Shown here: piece by piece, positions 1 through 7,501 of the stretch
How the letters are laid out: each line of letters begins with the position of its first letter
Position numbering within the stretch: the first letter of the stretch is position 1
NCBI RefSeq assembly: GCF_022662105.1
Contig: NZ_JAKMCP010000002.1
Coordinates: 372,001 to 436,000, forward strand
Source: Aestuariivivens sediminis
GTDB lineage: Bacteria; Bacteroidota; Bacteroidia; Flavobacteriales; Flavobacteriaceae
Direction: 5' to 3'
DNA: 64,000 nt
Made by a program: the position numbers and the translations under genes
Notes under the pieces: generated by a model
Database searches by the model: none
The model's input: the letters and a program-made list of their open reading frames with translations, nothing else
Told to the model about the DNA's origin: nothing

Positions 1-1656
1 ATAAGGATTAACTATCAAGGTTTAGCTCTTTTCAATTGCAAATTCATACTATTGCTCTTAATGGGCTCATTGATTTCGTGTTTAGAAATAAAAGAAAAAA
101 ATAAAGAACCCCAGCGACCTAACATACTCTTATTGGTAGCAGATGACCTTGGATATGCAGATTTAGGGTGCTATGGGAGTGATATACAAACACCTAATAT
201 TGATAATTTAGCAGCTCGAGGCGTTAGATTTAGTCGGTTTCATACATCTCCTTTATGCGCCCCAACAAGAGCCATGTTACTTTCTGGCAACGATAATCAC
301 ATTGCAGGAATGGGTATACAGTCAAATCAGAATGCCGGATTCGGCTATGAAGGAAAGTTAACAGATCGTATAGTTACCATTCCGGCCTTACTTCAAACCC
401 ATGGTTACCATACCTACATGGCTGGAAAATGGCATCTTGGAGGAGACTCTTTGTCCATTCCATTCAGTAAAGGTTTCGAACGCTCCTTTGTTAATATCCG
501 AGGGGCTGGAAATCATTATGATGACCAGGGGCTCTTTGAAGAAGTTCCAATCACTCCATATTTTGAAGATGGGAAACCGGCCGCCTGGACCAAGGGGGAC
601 TATTCTACTGATTTTTATACGGATAAACTCATTGAATACATAGACCTTAATAAAAAAGATAAAAAACCATTTTTCGCATTTGCAGCATATACATCTCCAC
701 ATTGGCCATTGCAAGTGGATGAAAAATATTGGGAAAAATATGTGGGACGCTATGATGATGGATATGAAAAATTAAAAGAAAGACGTCTTGAAAGTTTAAA
801 AAATGCAGGGATGATTCCAAAAGATGCCGTGTTACCCCCTAATCATGAAAAAGTAATTCCATGGGATGCTTTGTCTTTGGAGGAAAAGAAAAAGGAATCA
901 AGAAAAATGGAATTGTATGCTGGAATGGTAGATAATCTAGATTATAATATAGGGAGAATTGTACAACATCTCAAAGATATTGGTCAATTCGAAAATACAT
1001 TAATCGTATTTATGTCGGACAATGGTGCCGCAGCTGAGGATTTCTATTATCATGAATATTATGGGCCGTTTATCAGAGCGCATTTTAATGATGATTACGA
1101 AACCATGGGGCAACCCCATTCTTTTATTTCGTATGGCCCTGGATGGGCGGAGGCGGGATCCGCTCCTTTTCGGCATTATAAAGGGTTAACGACTGAAGGT
1201 GGTATTATCGCTCCAATGATTATTGCCGGACCAAATGTTGAAAGAAAGAATGACATTCATGAAGGATTTCTAACATTGATGGATATAGCCCCAACTTTTT
1301 ATGAAGTAGCTCAAGCAAGGTATCCCGAAAAATTTGAGGGGAATAAAACGTATCCCCTGAAGGGAAATTCATTGATACCGTTTTTATCTGGAGAGACGAA
1401 TGAGATACACGCTCCAGAATATCTATTTGGCCTGGAGCACAATAACCTTGCCATGATTAGAAAAGGCGATTGGAAGATCACCAATATAAACAAACCTTTT
1501 CTTGAAGAAAATTTTAAACTTTATAATGTATCTCAAGATCTTGCGGAGCGCCATGATCTCCAGGAATCTGAACCTGAAAAATATAAGGACTTGTTGGAGG
1601 AATGGAGGGAATTTTCTAATGAGGTAAAAGTGCAAATACCTCCTCCGCCTTGGTAA
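1..1656 (+). CDS. Sulfatase (arylsulfatase-type lipoprotein), 5' end cut by the window
   Basis: Type I sulfatase (alkaline phosphatase superfamily) that removes sulfate esters, probably from sulfated glycans, at the cell envelope. The frame is open from base 1. The first usable internal start is a TTG at 52, but hydrophobic residues and a lipobox (LISC, cysteine at residue 10 counted from 52) suggest that the true start lies upstream. Counted from 52, the N-terminal metal-binding pair is D31-D32 in a VADDLGYADLG context, and the formylglycine motif is C69-A-P-T-R73, followed by LLSG. A second metal motif (SDNGAAAEDF) is present. About 534 residues is normal for the family. Activity needs a formylglycine-generating enzyme or radical-SAM maturase, not seen here. 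The substrate cannot be told. Confidence 0.9.
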   Translation: MRINYQGLALFNCKFILLLLMGSLISCLEIKEKNKEPQRPNILLLVADDLGYADLGCYGSDIQTPNIDNLAARGVRFSRFHTSPLCAPTRAMLLSGNDNHIAGMGIQSNQNAGFGYEGKLTDRIVTIPALLQTHGYHTYMAGKWHLGGDSLSIPFSKGFERSFVNIRGAGNHYDDQGLFEEVPITPYFEDGKPAAWTKGDYSTDFYTDKLIEYIDLNKKDKKPFFAFAAYTSPHWPLQVDEKYWEKYVGRYDDGYEKLKERRLESLKNAGMIPKDAVLPPNHEKVIPWDALSLEEKKKESRKMELYAGMVDNLDYNIGRIVQHLKDIGQFENTLIVFMSDNGAAAEDFYYHEYYGPFIRAHFNDDYETMGQPHSFISYGPGWAEAGSAPFRHYKGLTTEGGIIAPMIIAGPNVERKNDIHEGFLTLMDIAPTFYEVAQARYPEKFEGNKTYPLKGNSLIPFLSGETNEIHAPEYLFGLEHNNLAMIRKGDWKITNINKPFLEENFKLYNVSQDLAERHDLQESEPEKYKDLLEEWREFSNEVKVQIPPPPW

Positions 1657-1893
1657 TTCAACTCCAGTCGAAACACGAAGTCACAGCTTCAGCGTGTATA
1701 CTAACCTTATTTCTCTCTTTTGTTCTTTCTGATTAATTAATTAAAATTAAGGGATTGCAAACTTAAGATGTATATCGCACATTTAAATGTTCCATATACA
1801 AACCGTTACATTGAACTCTAAACAACTACCTTAGACGCATCAACCCCATTTACTAATCCATTTTTCAATAGCTTATTTTGTACATTTGCACCA
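1657..1893. other. AT-rich intergenic spacer with repeat fragments
   Basis: No gene is seen. Two short stretches recur elsewhere in the window. Bases 1668-1683 match 17406-17421 at 15 of 16 positions. Bases 1746-1767 match 8774-8795 at 19 of 22 positions (ATTAAGGGATT-N2-AAAYTTAAG). The right end holds the promoter element of the next gene. Confidence 0.5.
1881..1888 (+). promoter_or_regulatory. Bacteroidota -7 promoter element (TACATTTG)
   Basis: TACATTTG fits TAnnTTTG, the -7 consensus of the Bacteroidota primary sigma factor. No clear TTG lies 19 bases upstream. It is only five bases from the ATG at 1894, so the transcript would be nearly leaderless. Confidence 0.5.
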
Positions 1894-2271
1894 ATGAAAA
1901 CGCTTTGTTTAATTTTGGCTTTATACTCTTTTTGCCTATCAACAATTCCTTGCTGTTCGGACAATAACTGCAATGACGATATACAAACCGAGCAAACCGA
2001 CCATCATTCTGAAAAAGAAAAAGGCCATGACGATAGTGATTGTTCTATGTGTTCTCCATTTTTTGCCTGTGGAACGTGTTCAGGATTTGTGTATTCAAAG
2101 TTGCACTTTTACCTCAAGAACCTTCCTTTCCATAAAAGCAAATTCATTGCGTTTTACGTACCACAAATTACAGATGATTTTTTTGCCAAAATCTGGCAAC
2201 CTCCCAAAAAAAATAATGATACAAAAGTGGCCAATCCACTACAAATGGTTAGCGGTGCGAAACACCACTAA
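1894..2271 (+). CDS. Small exported His/Cys-rich protein (DUF6660-like)
   Basis: A 125-residue protein with an N-terminal hydrophobic signal (MKTLCLILALYSF). A Cys/His/Asp-rich segment follows at residues 19-62, with CC, HH, DCSMCSP and CGTC motifs, and the tail ends in HH. The composition points to metal binding. Proteins of this shape, which I associate with the DUF6660 group, often sit directly before TonB-dependent receptors or heavy-metal efflux genes in Bacteroidota, and here a receptor starts 38 bases downstream. The two probably form an operon. A role in copper, zinc or similar metal handling is inference; the family name is from memory and unverified. The ATG at 1894 is chosen because the signal peptide begins there. 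Confidence 0.6.
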   Translation: MKTLCLILALYSFCLSTIPCCSDNNCNDDIQTEQTDHHSEKEKGHDDSDCSMCSPFFACGTCSGFVYSKLHFYLKNLPFHKSKFIAFYVPQITDDFFAKIWQPPKKNNDTKVANPLQMVSGAKHH

Positions 2272-2309
2272 CCCAACTATTTCATCATTAATTAAAACAT
2301 ATTAGACCA

Positions 2310-4487
2310 ATGAAAAATTTCATCTTGCTTTTGTTGGTAATGCTATATACCTCTTTGGCTTTTGGACAAAACACATTCAAAGCCATTGTAAAAGATAGCG
2401 AGAGCAAAGAAACACTTATAGGTGCAACCGCATATTTGCACGGTAGCGCCAGTGGGGCCATCACAGACCAAAACGGTTACTTGGATATCCATAATATCCC
2501 GAATGGAACCCAAACCATAATTTTTAGATATATAGGGTATAAAGAGAAAAAGCAAACGTTCAACTTCCCTTTATCAGAAACGGAAACCGTTGAGATTTTA
2601 CTTTCCAAAAGTGAAGGGGAACAATTGGATGAAGTAGTCATTGCTTCCACTCGCTCCAAAAGAACGATCTACAACATACCCACAAGAATTGAAGCCATTT
2701 CGGGAGAGGAACTCCAGGAAAAGGGAAACATGAAACCCGGCGATATTCGTATGATGCTGAACGAGAGCACAGGCATTCAAACTCAACAAACATCCGCAAC
2801 TTCCTACAATTCAAGTATCCGAATCCAAGGGCTTGACGGGAAATACACTCAAATATTAAGAGATGGCTTTCCGTTGTATGCGGGGTTTTCAGGCGGCTTA
2901 AGTTTGATGCAAATTGCACCACTTGATTTAAAACAAGTGGAGGTGATTAAGGGGGCTTCTTCAACCCTTTATGGTGGTGGTGCCATTGCGGGCCTGGTAA
3001 ATCTGGTATCAAAAACGCCCAAAGCAGAAAGGGAACTAAGCTTTATGTTGAACGGCACCTCTGCTCTGGGCTTGGATGTCAGCGGATTTTATTCCCAAAA
3101 ATTCAATACTAAAGTGGGGACCACCATTTTTGCCTCCTATAATTTAGGCACCCCTTATGACCCCGCAGATATTGGACTTACAGCCATTCCTGAATTCAGG
3201 CGTTACACTATAAATCCAAAGGTTTTTTTGGATTTTGATGACAAAACCTCACTCAACATTGGTTTCAACAGCATCATAGAAGACCGCACAGGTGGTGATA
3301 TTACATTCATTGAAGGAGATGGTAATGCCACAAACCCATTTTTTGAAAAAAACAACACCACCCGCTTCAGCACCCAATTAGGAATAGACCACCAATTAAA
3401 CGATAAATCAAGACTATCATTCAAAAACAGTGTTAGTTATTATGACCGAAAAATTGAGATTCCTGATTTTATATTTTCTGGCAAACAGTTATCTTCATTC
3501 AGTGAAGCAACGTATACGTACAGAGAAACGACATCAGAATGGATAATGGGCCTTAACCTTTGGACAGACAAATTCACACAAGACCCATTGACTATTTCAG
3601 AGGTTGTTGATTATAAGCATGTCACTTCTGGCTTCTTTGTACAAAACACCTGGGATGCAACAGACAAATTTGCATTGGAAACGGGTTTTAGAGGGGATTA
3701 TCAGAATGAACATGGTTTTTTCGCGTTGCCCAGGATTTCTGCACTATTCAAAGTCAACCCGAAATTGAGCATGCGGCTTGGCGGCGGTTTAGGATACAAA
3801 ACCCCGACCGTTTTTACTGAAGATGCCGAGCGCATACAGTTCAGAAATGTATTACCCATTGATGTTTCCAATACAAAAGCCGAGCAGAGCCTTGGTGGTA
3901 ATTTTGACATAAACTTTAAAACTCCACTGACCGACCAATTATTTTTTAGTATCAATACCCTATTCTTTTACACACAAATTAAAGACCCCTTGGTACTTAC
4001 TTTGTTAAACAATGGATTTTATGAATTTCAACAACCCAATGGTTTTATTGATACAAAAGGCATCGAAACAAATATAAAGTTGACTTATGGGGACTTAGCC
4101 CTTTTTGTTGGTTATACTTTAGCCGATGTAAATGAACATTACAACGGAACAAAGAATGCCTACCCATTGGTTTCAACCCACCGACTAAATAATGTGCTGA
4201 TGTATGAAATGGAAGAAAAATTGAAAATTGGCTTGGAAGCCTATTACTTTAGCCCTCAAGAATTAAATGATGGGACAACTGGCAAACCGTATTGGCTTTT
4301 TGGGTTTATGGTAGAAAAGCTATGGGAGAATTTTTCCATTTTCATCAACTTTGAGAACTTTGGCGACACGCGACAAACAAAGTTTGGCAGTATCTTTACA
4401 GGTTCAATTGAAAACCCAGTGTTTAGGGACATTTATGCGCCTTTAGATGGTTTTGTGGTGAATGGAGGTATAAAAATAAAACTATAG
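2310..4487 (+). CDS. TonB-dependent outer-membrane receptor with CarboxypepD_reg-like N-domain
   Basis: A 725-residue outer-membrane active transporter. Residues 1-19 form a signal peptide ending FGQ. Residues 20-100 form a CarboxypepD_reg-like beta sandwich (KDSESKETLIGATAYL ... YIGYKEKK). The plug follows (about 115-235: EVVIASTRSKRTIYNIPTRIEAISGEEL shortened here; later VEVIKGASSTLYGGGAIAGLVN). The rest is the beta-barrel, ending in GGIKIKL. Length and order are typical. It belongs to the colicin I/FecA-like group rather than the much larger SusC group, and no SusD partner is present. Its operon partner is the His/Cys-rich protein at 1894, so a metal or metal complex is a plausible substrate, but this is unproven. 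Confidence 0.88.
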   Translation: MKNFILLLLVMLYTSLAFGQNTFKAIVKDSESKETLIGATAYLHGSASGAITDQNGYLDIHNIPNGTQTIIFRYIGYKEKKQTFNFPLSETETVEILLSKSEGEQLDEVVIASTRSKRTIYNIPTRIEAISGEELQEKGNMKPGDIRMMLNESTGIQTQQTSATSYNSSIRIQGLDGKYTQILRDGFPLYAGFSGGLSLMQIAPLDLKQVEVIKGASSTLYGGGAIAGLVNLVSKTPKAERELSFMLNGTSALGLDVSGFYSQKFNTKVGTTIFASYNLGTPYDPADIGLTAIPEFRRYTINPKVFLDFDDKTSLNIGFNSIIEDRTGGDITFIEGDGNATNPFFEKNNTTRFSTQLGIDHQLNDKSRLSFKNSVSYYDRKIEIPDFIFSGKQLSSFSEATYTYRETTSEWIMGLNLWTDKFTQDPLTISEVVDYKHVTSGFFVQNTWDATDKFALETGFRGDYQNEHGFFALPRISALFKVNPKLSMRLGGGLGYKTPTVFTEDAERIQFRNVLPIDVSNTKAEQSLGGNFDINFKTPLTDQLFFSINTLFFYTQIKDPLVLTLLNNGFYEFQQPNGFIDTKGIETNIKLTYGDLALFVGYTLADVNEHYNGTKNAYPLVSTHRLNNVLMYEMEEKLKIGLEAYYFSPQELNDGTTGKPYWLFGFMVEKLWENFSIFINFENFGDTRQTKFGSIFTGSIENPVFRDIYAPLDGFVVNGGIKIKL

Positions 4488-4881
4488 GGAAACACTCTTA
4501 AAGCGCCAAAGCGCATTAAACCAAATCAAAATATATCGAAAAGGGCAGCATAACACTGCATATAAATAAGAGCAGGTTAAGTGCTTAATTTCCAAAACGA
4601 CAGAATAAATATAAAAATTGAATAATTTTCTCTTTTTAGACCATTACTACGGATAAAATAAGTATTTTTGTCCGGTTCAAGATAGAACAGCTTTTAATAG
4701 TAAGGTATTATTTAGTAATTAGTTAAAGAGTTTTACTCTTCTTTCCTTTTTTATTTCATCATCCCTTTATTTTTTAAGAATATAACAGCGTATTAGTCGT
4801 CTAGATTTTTTTATTAATCAAAGCGGAACGTTAGTTAACCAATCTAATTGAACAACATTTATTTTTAACTTAAAATTTAAT
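4488..4881. promoter_or_regulatory. Long intergenic region and probable 5' leader of the cold-shock gene
   Basis: No gene is visible in these 394 AT-rich bases. TATTTTTG at 4663-4670 fits the TAnnTTTG element, which would put a start near 4675 and give a leader of about 205 bases before the ATG at 4882. Long structured leaders are typical of cold-shock genes. No convincing -33 element is seen, so the promoter is tentative. Confidence 0.4.
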
Positions 4882-5079
4882 ATGATGCAAGAAGGCACAG
4901 TAAAATTTTTTAACAACTCAAAAGGATTTGGGTTTATCAAATCAAATGAAACAGGAGAAGACATCTTTGTACATTCCACTGGTTTAATTGACGACATCAG
5001 AGAAGATGACAAAGTTCAATTTAGAACTGAACAAGGAAAAAAAGGATTAAATGCTATTAACGTTGAAGTTGTAAATTAA
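4882..5079 (+). CDS. Cold-shock protein, CspA family
   Basis: A 65-residue single cold-shock domain that binds single-stranded RNA/DNA and acts as an RNA chaperone. RNP1 is seen as KGFGFI (about residues 14-19) and RNP2 as DIFVHST (about 27-33), with the usual opening EGTVKFFN. Length is normal. The start is either ATG 4882 or ATG 4885; MQEGTVKFFN from the second is the more usual family start. It is a single-gene unit with a strong terminator at 5114 and a long upstream leader, so post-transcriptional temperature control is plausible. Confidence 0.95.
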   Translation: MMQEGTVKFFNNSKGFGFIKSNETGEDIFVHSTGLIDDIREDDKVQFRTEQGKKGLNAINVEVVN

Positions 5080-5113
5080 TTTGTAGCAAATTAGCATTTC
5101 GAATTCTGAATCA

Positions 5114-5142
5114 AGATTGTCTGAAAAGGCAATCTTTTTTTA
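5114..5142 (+). terminator. Rho-independent terminator after the cold-shock gene
   Basis: An 8-bp stem, AGATTGTC pairing with GGCAATCT through one G-T pair, loop TGAAAA, followed by a run of T. It lies 35 bases after the stop codon. Confidence 0.85.
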
Positions 5143-5170
5143 TTTCATAAGGGATCTGATTAAAAACCAA

Positions 5171-5328
5171 GCACAACACTGGCTATAATTACTGCGTCAG
5201 TTCGCAACGCTGGTGTGATGGCCTGTTTTTGGTTAATTGAAAAATACCTACTTTTAACAATCTATGATTCCTACGCGAAAAATCCTGCGGATTTCCATTC
5301 GCAAAGGAATCATAGCCAAACCGTTACC
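5171..5328. repeat. Cassette-boundary-like repeat with inverted ends
   Basis: The left arm at 5171-5192 starts GCACAAC and contains GGCTATAATTAC. The right arm at 5306-5325 is GGAATCATAGCCAAACCGTT. GGCTATAATTAC (5181-5192) is an imperfect inverted repeat of GGAATCATAGCC (5306-5317; 10 of 12 pair). The left TATAATTACTGCG (5184-5196) recurs as TATAATACACTGCG at 12145-12158. The right arm recurs at 12202-12221 (19 of 20) and, in part, at 16627-16641. Bases 5275-5292 (CGAAAAATCCTGCGGAT) are close to 8830-8846. Confidence 0.6.
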
Positions 5329-5344
5329 CAACATTCTGTACATA

Positions 5345-6631
5345 ATGAAAAACACCGTATTCCTTTTACTGATTTTATGCTTTGGATGTCAGCAATTTCA
5401 AAATAAAACAAGTGATTATAAGGTCTTTCAAGAATTGCAACAATTAACAGATACTCAAAATTACTTTAAACTCAAACAAGTTTTTGAATCTCAAAAAGAT
5501 AAGCTTTCAAAAGAACATGAATTATACTTTAAGGCAATTCTTTTTAATATTTTTAATAACCTGGAAAATTCAAATTTGGTAATTGATGAATTAATTAACC
5601 AAAGGGCAATACATGTAACAGATACCTTGCTAAATACATTATACAACACAAAACTACTTAATCACATAAATCTATATGAATACCATGACGCTGTGCTTAC
5701 TAGTGATATTATTCTGAATAAATACCGTCAATTAAACGATTCGTCCGAGATAGCGTCCCTTGAAAATGAACTGAAAATTTGGACATCTTTAAGACATACG
5801 CCTAAACAAGAAATTATCAGAAATAAAGATGTTGCATTCCCGATGGTTAGGGATAAAGTAGGTTTGTTCAATGTGGATGTCACGATAAACAACACGATTA
5901 AGAATTTTGTATTTGATACCGGTGCTAATATGTCAGTGATAAAGAGGTCGCTTATTAAACATTTTGACTTGACCTATATAGAATCCGATTTCTATGTTAC
6001 AGCATTCACCGGACAAAGAGTAGATAGTGACATAGCCATTGCTGAAACTTTAAGAATAGGGGAACTTACTTTTAAGAATGTGGTCTTTTTGGTACTGAAT
6101 GATGAAGACATTTCATTTCCTCAAATAGATTACTACATCAATGGAATCATCGGCTTTCCTGTTATTGAAGCTATGGAAGAGATTAGAATTTCAAAAAACG
6201 ATACCATACGTGTTCCAAAAACTCCCGTTGCGTACAATTTATCCAATTTTGCATTAGATGGTTTAACACCCATAATAGCCGTAAATTATAAAAAAGACAC
6301 CTTGAGTTTTGGATTTGATACAGGAGCGCGAGCAAGTACCTTGTACGCCCCATTCTACCAGAAGTATAAAAACCAAGTGGATACTAACTATGAGCTACAA
6401 AAATTTAAGTCAAGCAGTGCTGGTGGTGTTATTGAATTCGATGGATATATCATTGACGATATCGATTTGAAAGTTGGAGAATCTAAAGCGTCACTAAAGA
6501 ATTTACAACTTCATAAAAATAAAATAGGAACGGACGCCAATAACTTATATGGGAATTTCGGGCAAGATTTTATAAAGCATTTTGACGAAATGATCATCAG
6601 TTTTAAAAATAGCTCTGTGTTATTTAAATGA
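5345..6631 (+). CDS. Lipoprotein with two retropepsin-like (DTG) aspartyl protease domains
   Basis: A 428-residue lipoprotein: signal MKNTVFLLLILCFGC with the lipidated cysteine at 15. The start at ATG 5345 is chosen over upstream in-frame ATG 5264 because the signal begins here and the upstream stretch is repeat sequence. Residues 20-165 are helical with no recognised domain. Two clan AA aspartyl-protease units follow, with active-site triads DTG at 191-193 (FVFDTGANMSVI) and 325-327 (FGFDTGARASTL), each followed by a hydrophobic-Gly motif (INGIIGFPVI; YGNFGQDFI). Two DTGs in one chain can form a complete active site, as in pepsins. Probably a surface or periplasmic protease; substrate unknown. 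No partner gene nearby. Confidence 0.8.
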   Translation: MKNTVFLLLILCFGCQQFQNKTSDYKVFQELQQLTDTQNYFKLKQVFESQKDKLSKEHELYFKAILFNIFNNLENSNLVIDELINQRAIHVTDTLLNTLYNTKLLNHINLYEYHDAVLTSDIILNKYRQLNDSSEIASLENELKIWTSLRHTPKQEIIRNKDVAFPMVRDKVGLFNVDVTINNTIKNFVFDTGANMSVIKRSLIKHFDLTYIESDFYVTAFTGQRVDSDIAIAETLRIGELTFKNVVFLVLNDEDISFPQIDYYINGIIGFPVIEAMEEIRISKNDTIRVPKTPVAYNLSNFALDGLTPIIAVNYKKDTLSFGFDTGARASTLYAPFYQKYKNQVDTNYELQKFKSSSAGGVIEFDGYIIDDIDLKVGESKASLKNLQLHKNKIGTDANNLYGNFGQDFIKHFDEMIISFKNSSVLFK

Positions 6632-6656
6632 CATTCTAAATAAAAACCCCTTGGGG

Positions 6657-6790
6657 AATACCAAATATAATTTCTTGCTTGTTCCAGCTACTCACGAAAA
6701 TCTTCGTGGATTTTCTATTCGGTTTGTTTGTGCTAAATTAGATGCTTAACTACGCAACGTTTCATTTACAACCCCGTTGTGCACATTTAA
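6657..6790. repeat. Intergenic cassette-boundary-like repeat
   Basis: Contains TATAATTTCTTGC (left side), an ACGAAAATC...GATTTTC inverted segment from 6694, TGCTAAATTAG at 6731-6741, and a right end with GTTGTGC at 6776-6782. GTTGTGC is the exact reverse complement of GCACAAC at 5171-5177, the left end of the previous repeat. Bases 6694-6759 resemble 8830-8896 in order and spacing. Confidence 0.55.
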
Positions 6791-6811
6791 AACTGATCAA
6801 ATACCAATGGA

Positions 6812-7312
6812 ATGAAAATAATTTATTTACTTCTCGCTAGTATCATGTTGTTGACCTCATGTCAGTCCAAAGAACCTATCTCTCCAAGGTTTAATCATGT
6901 AGTCATTCAGGTTTCAAATATGGAAAAATCAGTTGATTTCTATACTCATGCATTTGACCTTAAAGTGACTAACGATAGTTTAAAACATGTCGTTTACACA
7001 TTAGCAGATGGAACGAAAAAAGAAAGAGACGTAAACGTCGTATTATTAAAATTTCCGAATCAGGATTTTGTTTATGAAATGTCTGAAGTAACAGACTTTG
7101 ACCCCTCTGTAAAATTTGCCCTTTTTCATCATGTTGGAATTGACGTTAAGGATATTAAAAAGGCCTATGATCGGGCGAAACAGGCAGGAGCTGAAGTGTT
7201 GGTTCCTATTCGGTTAGTGCAAACCAATGGCATAGAAACGAAACAAGCGTTTCTAAAAGGGCCTGATGGAGAAATCATTGAATTAATGCAACTCATTTCA
7301 GGAGATTTTTGA
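6812..7312 (+). CDS. VOC-family (glyoxalase/dioxygenase fold) lipoprotein
   Basis: A 166-residue lipoprotein: signal MKIIYLLLASIMLLTSC, lipidated cysteine at 17. The remainder is one vicinal-oxygen-chelate domain of two beta-alpha-beta-beta-beta modules. Module 1 begins at about residue 27 (FNHVVIQVSNMEKSVDFYTHAFDLKV). Module 2 begins at about 104 (FHHVGIDVKDIKKAYDRAKQAGAEV) and ends PDGEIIELMQ. Candidate metal ligands are the His of NHVV, the His of HHVG and the Glu of EIIELMQ. Members include glyoxalase I, extradiol dioxygenases and resistance proteins, and the reaction cannot be assigned. Envelope localisation is unusual for the fold but frequent in Bacteroidota. Single gene between repeat-bearing spacers. 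Confidence 0.85.
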   Translation: MKIIYLLLASIMLLTSCQSKEPISPRFNHVVIQVSNMEKSVDFYTHAFDLKVTNDSLKHVVYTLADGTKKERDVNVVLLKFPNQDFVYEMSEVTDFDPSVKFALFHHVGIDVKDIKKAYDRAKQAGAEVLVPIRLVQTNGIETKQAFLKGPDGEIIELMQLISGDF

Positions 7313-7377
7313 AAAGACGAAATACCTGTTTACCACAATGTAAAAGTGTAATTAAAGGGGATTCGACCGCCTTTCGA

Positions 7378-7465
7378 CTGCCGTCAGGGCAGGTTTAAAT
7401 AAACTCGTAATGGTGAGCGTTAGGGCTTAGCCAAAAAACACTATCTTTAATACCTAACTGCCGGT
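7378..7465. repeat. Intergenic hairpin and repeat before the GH26-like gene
   Basis: A small hairpin, CTGCC-GTCAG-GGCAG, lies at 7378-7392. CCAAAAAACACTATCTTTAA at 7431-7450 matches 12174-12193 at 19 of 20 positions, and both are followed by a YNCCYAAC-like stretch and a start codon some 50 bases on. Confidence 0.55.
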
Positions 7466-7501
7466 TATATGAGGCCGCTAGTGACAATTAAAAACAGAAA
7501 A

